Position numbers and translations under genes: made by a program. From an uncultured Woeseiaceae bacterium (GTDB lineage Bacteria > Pseudomonadota > Gammaproteobacteria > Steroidobacterales > Woeseiaceae): a stretch of DNA of 63,230 bases. The notes beneath the pieces were generated by a model that ran no database searches, had not been told where the DNA came from, and was given only the letters and a program-made list of their open reading frames with translations. Of this stretch, positions 55,987 through 63,230 are shown piece after piece. Where the stretch lies: positions 9,477 to 72,706 of the forward strand of contig CAMYJB010000017.1 of assembly GCA_947258565.1 (NCBI GenBank), read 5' to 3'. Each line of letters opens with the position of its first letter. Within the stretch, counting starts at the first letter, position 1.

Positions 55987-57924
55987 GTGATTAAAAATAT
56001 CGCCAGCTTGCTGGCTCTGACCAGTGTTGCGCTCGTTTCGGCATGCGGCCAGTCAACGGATACCGAAGCCGACTCCGTCACAGGACCTCCCGACGTACCG
56101 CGACACAGCGCGGCAGCGTTCTTCGCGACGACGAGTTACGGCCTTCCGGGTCCTGCAGGCTACGCGTTTTCGGCCGATGGCCGGTCACTCCTGGTTTCAT
56201 CCGACAAGGACGGCGTATTCAATGTGTATGCCCTCCCCGTCAGTGGCGGGGAACCGGTCAGGATGACCGACTCACAAGACAGCGCGATGTTCGCGGTCAG
56301 CTGGTTTCCGGACGATGAGCGCATGCTGTATACCTATGACCAGGGCGGTAATGAGCTCAATCACGTACTCGTCCGGGCAGCAGACGGCAGCCACCGCGAC
56401 CTGACGCCGGGCGAGGAACTCAAAGCTTCGTTTGTCGGCTGGGCTGATGACGGCCAGTCGTTCTTCCTCGCCACCACGGAGAGAAATCAGCAGAGCTTCG
56501 ATCTGTACCGTTATTCGAGCGCAGACTACAGTCGTGAGATGGTGTTCGAGAACCCCGGTTTTCAACTTGCGGCGTTGTCTCGCGATGGCCGCTGGCTCGC
56601 GCTCAACAAGCCGCGCACGAGTGCTGACTCCGATGTATACGTTGTCGATCTCAACGCCGATGTGGCGGAGCCGGTGCTGATCACCGAGCACGACGGCAAC
56701 ATCTCCTACAGCGCCGTCACATTCACGCCCGACAATCAGAGTCTCGTCTATTCGACCAACGAACACGGTGAATTCAGCCAGCACTGGACATACGACCTGG
56801 AGACCGGTGACAGGAACTTGCTGGTGTCAGCAAACTGGGACGTCATGTACACCGGCTTCTCAAGGACGGGACGCTACCGGGCAAGCGGCATAAACGCCGA
56901 TGCGCGGACGCAAGTGTCGCTGACAGACACCGAGTCGGGCGACACAGTCAGCCTGCCGGAATTGCCACCGGGCGACCTCAATAATCTGCGATTTTCGTCC
57001 GACGATTCGCTGCTGGCGCTGATCGTCAACAGCGACGTCTCGCCGTCGGACATCTATCTCCTCGACCTCGAAGCAAAAACCAGCACGCGGCTGACCGATG
57101 CCTTGAACCCGGATATCGACCGCGATCATCTCGTTGCGGGTGAGGTGGTCCGCTACAAGAGCTTCGATGATCTGGAGATTCCCGGCATCCTGTACAAGCC
57201 GCATGGGGCATCGGCGGACAATCCGGTACCGGCCCTGGTCTGGGTCCACGGCGGACCCGGCGGTCAGAGCCGTACGGGATACAGTGCGACACGGCAGCAT
57301 CTCATCAATCACGGCTATGCGATCCTCGCTGCCAACAATCGTGGTTCCTCGGGTTACGGCAAGACCTTCTTCCACATGGATGACAAACGCCACGGCGAAG
57401 AGGATTTGCAGGATATCGTCTATGGCCGCAAGTACCTCGAATCGCTGGATTGGGTCGATGCGGAGCGCATCGGTGTCATCGGCGGATCCTATGGCGGCTA
57501 CATGGTAGCGGCGGCGCTCGCTTTCGAACCGGAAGCGTTTGACGTAGGCATCAATATCTTCGGTGTCACGAACTGGGTACGTACCCTGAAAAGCATTCCG
57601 CCGTGGTGGGAGGCATTCAAGGAAGCCCTCTATGACGAGATGGGCGATCCGGCAACGGATGAGGAACGGCATCGCCGCATCTCGCCGCTGTTCCATGCCG
57701 AGAACATCGTCAAGCCGTTACTGGTGGTCCAGGGCGCGAACGACCCCCGCGTCCTGCAGGTAGAAAGTGATGAACTCGTGGCCGCCGTGGAGGCAAACGA
57801 AGTGCCTGTCGACTACGTGATCTTTCCTGATGAGGGACACGGATTCAGAAAGCGCGACAATCGCATAACGGCCTCGGAAGCGTACGTCCGGTTCCTGGAC
57901 AAGTACCTGAAGCCGGGCGACTAG
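55987..57924 (+). CDS. S9-family (acylaminoacyl-peptidase-like) lipoprotein
   Basis: A 645-aa serine peptidase with lipobox LVSAC. A beta-propeller (about 40-380) precedes the alpha/beta hydrolase domain: GVIGGSYGGYMVAAAL carries the nucleophile Ser, VQGANDPRV the Asp and FPDEGHGF the His. It belongs with S9C-type acylaminoacyl-peptidases or dipeptidyl peptidases. Start is GTG 55987 with a strong purine-rich site upstream. It is a second S9 lipoprotein in the window (the other is at 16445). Confidence 0.88.
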   Translation: MIKNIASLLALTSVALVSACGQSTDTEADSVTGPPDVPRHSAAAFFATTSYGLPGPAGYAFSADGRSLLVSSDKDGVFNVYALPVSGGEPVRMTDSQDSAMFAVSWFPDDERMLYTYDQGGNELNHVLVRAADGSHRDLTPGEELKASFVGWADDGQSFFLATTERNQQSFDLYRYSSADYSREMVFENPGFQLAALSRDGRWLALNKPRTSADSDVYVVDLNADVAEPVLITEHDGNISYSAVTFTPDNQSLVYSTNEHGEFSQHWTYDLETGDRNLLVSANWDVMYTGFSRTGRYRASGINADARTQVSLTDTESGDTVSLPELPPGDLNNLRFSSDDSLLALIVNSDVSPSDIYLLDLEAKTSTRLTDALNPDIDRDHLVAGEVVRYKSFDDLEIPGILYKPHGASADNPVPALVWVHGGPGGQSRTGYSATRQHLINHGYAILAANNRGSSGYGKTFFHMDDKRHGEEDLQDIVYGRKYLESLDWVDAERIGVIGGSYGGYMVAAALAFEPEAFDVGINIFGVTNWVRTLKSIPPWWEAFKEALYDEMGDPATDEERHRRISPLFHAENIVKPLLVVQGANDPRVLQVESDELVAAVEANEVPVDYVIFPDEGHGFRKRDNRITASEAYVRFLDKYLKPGD

Positions 57925-57942
57925 GTGCTGTTCGCAGCCGCG

Positions 57943-59676
57943 CTACATCGATAGCGAGCCTTCGCGAAAATCGGTCTTGTCCAGCCAGGCATTGACGAGC
58001 ACGGGCTTGCCCCGGCGTGCCGCTTCGCGCGCCGCCTGCAGGCCGGCATCGACCTGGTCCGGCCGCTGCAGCAGGATCCCGCGTCCGCCCAGGGCGGCGG
58101 CCACGTCGTGGTAATTGCTGCGCCCGAGCACCGTACCGACGTCGTCTTCCAGGATCTTGACCTGCTCGCGGGCGATCTGCGTCCAGCCCGCGTCGTTGCC
58201 CACTACCGCTATTACGGGAATGTTGTGGCGGGCGAAGGTGTCGAACTCGGCCAGTGAGTAGCCGACCGAGCCGTCACCGAAGATCATCCATATTTCCTCG
58301 CCCGGCCGGCACAGGCTCGCACCCAGGGCGAACCCGGCGCCACAACCCAGCGTGCCGAATACGCCGGGATCGAGCCAGCTCAGCGGCTTGCGTGGCCTCA
58401 CGATATACGAAGCGGTACCGACGAAATCGCCGCCGTCGGCAACGATGACACTTTCATCCGGCAGCCCGGCGTCTAAATGTCGGAACAGGGCTACCGGGTT
58501 GACGTACTCGGCATCGCGTTCTGCGGTCGCATCGATCTGCGCTTCTCGCTCCGCGTCGCGGGCCTCGAGCGCAAGGTGCCAGTCTTGCCAGTGCTTGTGT
58601 GCGCCGGCATCGACGTTATCGGCGAGCGCATCCAGGAACAGCCCTGCATCCGCGAGCGCGCCGATATCGGGCTTTCGATTGCGCTTGAGATCGATTTTGC
58701 TGCGATTCGCCGATACCAGGCACGCGGATCGCCTGACATGTCGGCCGTAGTCGAGCCGGAAATCCGACGGCACGCCTGCCAGGATGACGACATCGGCTTC
58801 CCTGAGCGCGTTGCGCCGCTGGTGCCTGCGATGCAAGGGGTGCGCGGCCCCGAGCAGTCCGCGCGCCATGCCGGAGAGATAGACGGGAATGCCCAGGGCG
58901 TCGACGGCATCCGCAACGACATCGGCCCGGCCGGCATCGACAAGCGCCTGGCTGCCGACCACGAGCAGCGGCCGCTCGGCGCGCGCGAGCTTGCTGGCTG
59001 CCCGCTGCACGACGCCCGGTGCAGGCGGTAGCGAAGCGACAGTCTCGACGCCGCCGATACTGTCGCCGTCCGGATCGGCAAACAACCGCCGTGCGTGGTG
59101 CTGCAGGTATAGGCGCATAACGCGGTCCGGCAAGCTATTACCCCTGGGCGTCGCGCTGTCATACCACTCGCGGATCACGGCTTCGTCATACAGCAGGTCC
59201 ACCGGGCATTCGATGAAGACGGGCCCCGGAACACCGCTTTGCGCGATCTGAAAGCCCTTCCGTATCGCCGGCGCGAGGTCGCGCACACGCTTGACCGCCC
59301 TGCTCCATTTCACATGCGGCCTGAACAGCGCAAGCTGATCGATGTCCTGAAGCGCTCCGCGACCCTGCAACAGGGTGGCTGCAGCGCCGCCCAGCAGTAC
59401 AACCGGAGACTGCGCAAGTTGGGCATTCTTGACCGCCGTTATCGTGTTGGTCACACCCGGACCGGCCGTCACGGCCGCGACACCGGGAATGCCGGTCAAT
59501 CGGGCCGTCGCGTCTGCTGCAAACACGGCTGTCGCTTCGTGGCGCGTATCCACGACGCGAATTCCGAGGTCCTTGGCGCCTTTCAGTATCGGCGAAATAT
59601 GACCGCCGCACAGCGTGAAAAGGAACTGCACGCCGTGCGCTTGCAGGACACGCCCGATGATGTCGCCGCCGTTCAT
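57943..59676 (-). CDS. ThDP-dependent enzyme, ILVBL/acetolactate-synthase-like
   Basis: A 577-aa thiamine-diphosphate enzyme. The N-terminal domain begins [20 protein letters not shown] and [19 protein letters not shown], where the catalytic Glu is in RHEAT; the C-terminal ThDP motif is [14 protein letters not shown] with GNDAGWT. The GGHISPIL sequence resembles human ILVBL/2-hydroxyacyl-CoA lyase 2 more than biosynthetic acetolactate synthase. It may cleave 2-hydroxyacyl-CoA; acetolactate synthesis is less likely. A DUF819 transporter gene starts 10 bp upstream on the same strand. Confidence 0.85.
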   Translation of the reverse strand: MNGGDIIGRVLQAHGVQFLFTLCGGHISPILKGAKDLGIRVVDTRHEATAVFAADATARLTGIPGVAAVTAGPGVTNTITAVKNAQLAQSPVVLLGGAAATLLQGRGALQDIDQLALFRPHVKWSRAVKRVRDLAPAIRKGFQIAQSGVPGPVFIECPVDLLYDEAVIREWYDSATPRGNSLPDRVMRLYLQHHARRLFADPDGDSIGGVETVASLPPAPGVVQRAASKLARAERPLLVVGSQALVDAGRADVVADAVDALGIPVYLSGMARGLLGAAHPLHRRHQRRNALREADVVILAGVPSDFRLDYGRHVRRSACLVSANRSKIDLKRNRKPDIGALADAGLFLDALADNVDAGAHKHWQDWHLALEARDAEREAQIDATAERDAEYVNPVALFRHLDAGLPDESVIVADGGDFVGTASYIVRPRKPLSWLDPGVFGTLGCGAGFALGASLCRPGEEIWMIFGDGSVGYSLAEFDTFARHNIPVIAVVGNDAGWTQIAREQVKILEDDVGTVLGRSNYHDVAAALGGRGILLQRPDQVDAGLQAAREAARRGKPVLVNAWLDKTDFREGSLSM

Positions 59677-59686
59677 GCGCCCAACC

Positions 59687-60757
59687 TTACATCAGGCCGA
59701 AGACATGGAACACGGCTGTGCCAATGACGGTTCCGAGCGCGTAACCGAGCACGCCGACGAGCACGCCGGGCGTGACAAGATCGTGCCAGCCCTTTGCGGC
59801 CGCCAGCGCAGGCGCCGTCGTCGCGCCGAGCACGGCTGCATTTGACGCCGTCACGAGTTCCGGCAACGTCAGGCGGAACAGCCGGCCCACGCCGAGCAGC
59901 ACGGCGAGATGCACGCTCAGCAATATGAGCACCAGCACGATCAGCAGCGGCGCGATCTGTATCATCGCCACGAGGTTGGCCCCGGCGGCAATGGCGGCGA
60001 AGAACACGAACGCGAGCCCGACGCCGAGTTCGAATCCCCCGTGCAGGCGCGCCATGAGTCCCGGGAACGCCGTGGCCGCCGTCACCACCAGGATCGTGAT
60101 GACCGCATAGCGCAGGCTCGGCATGCCGCTCAACGCAGTGATGAAATCGCCGATTGCAACGAAACTGATGGCCGTCGCCATCGCGAGCGTCAGGCTCATT
60201 GCCGTGATCGGCTCGGCGCGCGAATCAATGGACTGTTCTTCGCCGTGCTCATGTCGGCTGAAACGGCTCGCCAACCAGTTCCAGCCCGGCAGCATCGCGA
60301 TCACGCCGAGGAAGACGGCGCTGAAAAGATTGTCGGTTGCGGTTGCGGCCGAGAAGAACGAGGCATCCTTGCTGAGCCCCGTTATCTCACCGAGCGCCGC
60401 GTAATTCACGGAACCGCCGATGTAGGTCGACGTGAACAGCCCGGCAATCCCGGCTTCGCGCAGCGCGGGCTCGATGTCGGCAGCGGTCGCCAGGTTGCCG
60501 AGATCCAGCAGGCTCACCGCGACCACCACTCCGATGACCGTGCCTGCGCTAGCGATCAGGAATGCGCCGGTCATGCGCGTGGTCTCGAACAGCATATGTC
60601 TCAGATCAGCCTTGAACAGGAACAGGGGGAGAATCGCGATCACGGCGCCCGTCAGGTGTGAACCGATGCGCGTTCTCTCCGCCAGGAACGCGACGCCGGC
60701 GATGACGAACAGCACCGCCATGAGCGCCAGGTCGTTGTCGGGGCTGATCAGGGCCAT
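59687..60757 (-). CDS. DUF819-family membrane protein, putative transporter
   Basis: A 356-aa protein with about ten membrane helices (for example ALMAVLFVIAGVAFLAERT, GAVIAILPLFLFK, LLIVLVLILLSVHLAVLLG). Two similar halves contain conserved Gly/Asn loops: STYIGGSVNYAALGE, then TASNAAVLGATTAPALA. This is the DUF819 family, members of which are thought to transport anions or organic acids. It is 10 bp from the ILVBL-like gene and probably cotranscribed. Confidence 0.84.
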   Translation of the reverse strand: MALISPDNDLALMAVLFVIAGVAFLAERTRIGSHLTGAVIAILPLFLFKADLRHMLFETTRMTGAFLIASAGTVIGVVVAVSLLDLGNLATAADIEPALREAGIAGLFTSTYIGGSVNYAALGEITGLSKDASFFSAATATDNLFSAVFLGVIAMLPGWNWLASRFSRHEHGEEQSIDSRAEPITAMSLTLAMATAISFVAIGDFITALSGMPSLRYAVITILVVTAATAFPGLMARLHGGFELGVGLAFVFFAAIAAGANLVAMIQIAPLLIVLVLILLSVHLAVLLGVGRLFRLTLPELVTASNAAVLGATTAPALAAAKGWHDLVTPGVLVGVLGYALGTVIGTAVFHVFGLM

Positions 60758-60796
60758 ACGCTTTCCTCGAGATTCGAGTGCGCCAGTGTAGAGTGG

Positions 60797-60884
60797 ATTA
60801 CCCGTACTACGAAATCCGAAGCTGGCACTGCCGCAGGCGCAGATACGGGCGACGGTCCCCGTTTACTGTGTAATTACCCGTATC
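60797..60884. repeat. Direct and inverted short repeats upstream of 60943
   Basis: The 10-mer attacccgta occurs at 60797-60806 and 60873-60882. An inverted pair, gatacggg (60842-60849) and cccgtatc (60877-60884), overlaps the second copy. The cluster lies in the gap between divergent genes and could hold regulator sites. Confidence 0.35.
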
Positions 60885-60942
60885 GACACCTGAGCGCCAT
60901 GGCCCACACTCGGGGCACTGATTCACGGAATTTGCAGATGTC

Positions 60943-61257
60943 ATGACAGAAACGCCAGAAATTCGACGCTACAAGGTGTATCGAACAGCAGTAATCTATG
61001 CGGTGCTGGCGTGGCTTCTCGGGCAGTCGCTGCAGACGTTTTCAGGCGCGCTGGGACTGGATGAGACGACAGTGGACCTCATCATCATCACCATGGTCGT
61101 GGGATTCGTGCCGACCGTGATCATCACCTGGATGATTGCGCCACCGCCGAACGAGGCTGCTGAAAGACGCTACGCCAAACGCCTAAAAAATGCGCTTGCG
61201 TCGATTAAGCGTCTTGGTGCAATACCAGACAAGCAGGCCGATTCCGGCCAGAATTAA
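60943..61257 (+). CDS. Small two-TM protein related to TolB/TPR N-terminal module
   Basis: A 104-aa membrane protein with two helices: VYRTAVIYAVLAWLLGQSLQ and LIIITMVVGFVPTVIITWMI. The arrangement (basic N-terminus with RRYKVYRTAVIY, helix, short loop, helix, then an EAAERRYAKRL tail) resembles residues 1-65 of the TolB/TPR protein at 35717 (RRNVFRMAALYIVAAWLIMQ and IGFPIALVFSWVYE). It is a stand-alone copy of that module. The 3' end overlaps the convergent gene at 61183 by 75 bp. Confidence 0.65.
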   Translation: MTETPEIRRYKVYRTAVIYAVLAWLLGQSLQTFSGALGLDETTVDLIIITMVVGFVPTVIITWMIAPPPNEAAERRYAKRLKNALASIKRLGAIPDKQADSGQN

Positions 61258-61590
61258 TACCACCGGCGCCAACGGAATGGCGACTTCCCAAAGCTCCCAG
61301 AAGCCGCCAATCACGAAAGCCATGGCGACGATGATCCAGAACACGTCCACCTTGATGTGAAACAGGGCTCTCAGGGTCTGCAGGCCGAGTAACAGGATAC
61401 CTGTACCGATAATTCCCCAGCCCAGGCCGAATTCCAGTAGCCAGGCTACGCCTACCCAGATGCAGAAGAATGCCCAGCCGATGACGTCCAGCAGGTCGGA
61501 ACGGTCCTGGTGCTCGATGAACTCGATCATCTTGTGGACGTCCGGCTTCCCGTCCGGCCCAAGCCAATCGTGCATTGCATGCTTCGTCAT
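61183..61590 (-). CDS. Small membrane protein of unknown function
   Basis: A 135-aa protein with a polar N-terminal 30 residues (MTKHAMHDWLGPDGKPDVHK) and four membrane helices (for example IGWAFFCIWVGVAWLLEFGL and IIVAMAFVIGGFWELWEVAI). GGAG lies about 7 nt before the ATG at 61590; a longer frame reaches 61632. Its 3' end overlaps the opposite-strand small protein gene. No family recognised. Confidence 0.65.
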   Translation of the reverse strand: MTKHAMHDWLGPDGKPDVHKMIEFIEHQDRSDLLDVIGWAFFCIWVGVAWLLEFGLGWGIIGTGILLLGLQTLRALFHIKVDVFWIIVAMAFVIGGFWELWEVAIPLAPVVLILAGIGLLVWYCTKTLNRRKRIF

Positions 61591-61610
61591 CTCCGCTCTC
61601 CAATGCCTTG

Positions 61611-62015
61611 TTATTTTATTGCCCAAAACCACGAAACTGTCAATCGGGGCTTGTACCTAAACCCTGACTCAGCGCTTGAGTCGGCGATAATCCGCGGATC
61701 AGGGGGCTCCACACCGTTACAGTTCCCGCCGTAGCCGTAAGCGCCCGGAAACGGCGCGTCACCCATGAATTCGACGAAATACTCGCGGTCGGATGCGATC
61801 AAAACGCATTGTACCTGGTCACCAGTACAAACATGGATGTCCTCGGCTGAACCGCCACGGTCTCTCAGCGACGGCATCCCGTACTGTCCCCCGGACACCT
61901 GGATCGTATGATTGCCGCCGCGGTCGCAGCAGCCCTGGCCGTTCGCCACCGCACTGCACAGCAACATGATGGCCGCAATAGCAGCGGTCAACGCAGTCGT
62001 GCTCGACACTTTCAT
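61611..62015 (-). CDS. Small exported Cys-rich protein
   Basis: A 134-aa protein with a Sec leader (TALTAAIAAIMLLCSAVANG). The mature part has five Cys (GCCDRGG, HVCTGDQVQC, GNCNGVE) that may form disulfides, and ends in LTVSWFWAIK. GGGGGGAACAATA precedes the ATG. It is 20 bp upstream of the small membrane gene on the same strand. Function unknown. Confidence 0.62.
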   Translation of the reverse strand: MKVSSTTALTAAIAAIMLLCSAVANGQGCCDRGGNHTIQVSGGQYGMPSLRDRGGSAEDIHVCTGDQVQCVLIASDREYFVEFMGDAPFPGAYGYGGNCNGVEPPDPRIIADSSAESGFRYKPRLTVSWFWAIK

Positions 62016-62216
62016 TATTGTTCCCCCCTGTTATTGAAGTACACCCATCACGAACTTTTGTTGGCAACGGGCTGCCTGAAGCGCTCGTTGTCCTGCGACA
62101 TTTCGGATGGGGGGCCTACCCGAAACAGTTCCCGTTCCTGTCAGGAATCTCGACGCCGCCTACGTCCTCATTGCAGTCGCGCCTATAATGGCGCGGTCTT
62201 CAACAGGAAAAAACCG

Positions 62217-63230
62217 ATGAACGCCAACGTGATCGAAACGGATGCCTTAATCGTCGGCGCAGGCCCCTGCGGCCTGTTCCAGGTCTTCGAACTCGGCCTG
62301 CAGGGCATCAGGGCGCACGTCGTCGACAGCATGCGCGTGGTCGGCGGACAGTGCGCCGAACTCTATCCCGACAAACCCATCTACGATATCCCGGGGATCC
62401 CGATGCTCCTCGCGCAGGAGCTCGTGGACAACCTCATGGAGCAAATCGCTCCTTTCGAAGCCGAGTTCCATCTCGGCGAAGAGGTGAGTGTCGTCAGGCC
62501 CGTGGACGATGAGTTCGATGTCGAGACCAGCGCAGGCACGAGATTTCGCACGAAGACCGTGTTTCTTGCGGGCGGTGTTGGCTCCTTTCAGCCGCGGCGT
62601 ATACGCCTGGAAGGTATCGAGGGGCATGAAGACAGATCGCTGTTCTACCGCGTTCGCGATCCGCGGGCATTCGAGGGAAAGGCGATCGCTATCCTCGGCG
62701 GCGGCGACTCGGCACTGGACTGGGTACTGGCGCTACAGCCCATCGTATCGTCAATGACGCTCGTCCACCGCCGAACCGAATATCGCGGCGCGCCGGCGTC
62801 GGTCGAGAAAATGAAAGCACTCGTCGAGGCGGGGAGCATGCGTGAAATCATCGGCAAGGTCACCGACTATCGCGCCGACGACGGGGGCATCTCCGGCATA
62901 ACCGTGACGACCCTCGAGGGCGATATCGAGGATGTCGACTGCGAGGCCCTGCTCGTATTCTGGGGTCTTGCACCGAAACTCGGGCCGATCGCCGAATGGG
63001 GGCTCGACCTGAATCGCAAGACCGTGAACGTCGACACCGAGAAATTCGAGACCAACATTCCGGGCATCTACGCGATTGGCGATATTAATTACTACCCCGG
63101 TAAGAAGAAGCTCATCCTGTCAGGTTTCCACGAGGCGGCCCTCGCCGCCTTCGCGGCGAAAGAACGGCTCGAGCCCGACAAGAAGGCGCATCTTCAGTAC
63201 ACGACCACGAGCCCGCTCATGCACAAGCGG
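62217..63230 (+). CDS. Type 2 ferredoxin-NADP reductase (thioredoxin-reductase-like), partial
   Basis: A flavoprotein open to the window edge (338 residues visible, C-terminus missing). The FAD loop is TDALIVGAGPCGLFQVFELG, the NADPH loop AIAILGGGDSALDWVL, and the FAD C-terminal motif NIPGIYAIGDINYYPGKKKL. The CxxC redox pair of true thioredoxin reductase is absent (the corresponding region is RRTEYRGAPASV), and the GQCAELYPDKPIYDIPG segment matches type 2 ferredoxin-NADP reductases. It passes electrons between NADPH and ferredoxin or flavodoxin. AGGA lies about 8 nt before the ATG. Confidence 0.88.
   Translation, partial: MNANVIETDALIVGAGPCGLFQVFELGLQGIRAHVVDSMRVVGGQCAELYPDKPIYDIPGIPMLLAQELVDNLMEQIAPFEAEFHLGEEVSVVRPVDDEFDVETSAGTRFRTKTVFLAGGVGSFQPRRIRLEGIEGHEDRSLFYRVRDPRAFEGKAIAILGGGDSALDWVLALQPIVSSMTLVHRRTEYRGAPASVEKMKALVEAGSMREIIGKVTDYRADDGGISGITVTTLEGDIEDVDCEALLVFWGLAPKLGPIAEWGLDLNRKTVNVDTEKFETNIPGIYAIGDINYYPGKKKLILSGFHEAALAAFAAKERLEPDKKAHLQYTTTSPLMHKR

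Overview
The window is high-GC, densely coded bacterial chromosome with short intergenic gaps. The gene families suggest a free-living, probably marine gammaproteobacterium: HslR, DjlA, a Pat-type acetyltransferase, DUF3012, DUF6455 and DUF6491 small proteins, a TolB/TPR membrane protein, and many exported lipoproteins and Tat/Sec proteins. A Woeseiales-like or related lineage is my inference; no marker gene in the window proves it. I saw no rRNA, tRNA, CRISPR array, transposase or integrase, so this looks like core or variable chromosome rather than a mobile island.

Layout. 1-4.3 kb: a leftward chain (AmmeMemoRadiSam B, exported PIMT, membrane-anchored spermidine-synthase-like protein) opposite the radical SAM partner AmrS. 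4.3-7.6 kb: a leftward three-gene operon of a coiled-coil multi-TM protein, a VWA lipoprotein and an AAA ATPase with a C-terminal FHA domain; this is the best candidate for an undescribed envelope system. 7.9-13.2 kb: small exported proteins, a cytochrome c, a methyltransferase, a GST and a Tat-exported aldo/keto-reductase homologue lacking its catalytic residues. 13.3-16.1 kb: tandem tryptophanase and tyrosine phenol-lyase, followed by a broken membrane gene. 16.4-18.6 kb: prolyl-oligopeptidase lipoprotein. 19.1-25 kb: a MerR regulator divergent from a large multicopper oxidase, a Sco-cytochrome c fusion and a small exported protein.

25-45 kb: a truncated response regulator, a giant beta-propeller-like lipoprotein, a DUF885-like protein coupled to an alpha/beta hydrolase, a NYN-type nuclease beside a Cas4-like/DEDD nuclease (DUF2779), an outer-membrane barrel, a TolB/TPR membrane protein flanked by two identical hairpins, exported methyltransferase and lipoproteins, an SRPBCC/AKR/peroxiredoxin group, DUF3012, DjlA and a second FHA protein whose ATPase domain has no recognisable Walker A. 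45-55 kb: Mut7-C RNase, a cytochrome c'-like protein, a Pat-type lysine acetyltransferase divergent from a histone-deacetylase-family protein, an OB-like lipoprotein, MarR, methyltransferase, HslR and SRPBCC proteins. 55-63 kb: a second S9 peptidase lipoprotein, an ILVBL-like ThDP enzyme next to a DUF819 transporter, a tightly packed and partly overlapping group of small membrane/exported genes, and the start of a type 2 ferredoxin-NADP reductase.

The metabolic themes are catabolism of peptides and aromatic amino acids (S9 peptidases, TnaA, TPL), copper and cytochrome redox chemistry in the periplasm, reversible acetylation, and protein repair. All function calls are from reading motifs by eye; no database search was run.
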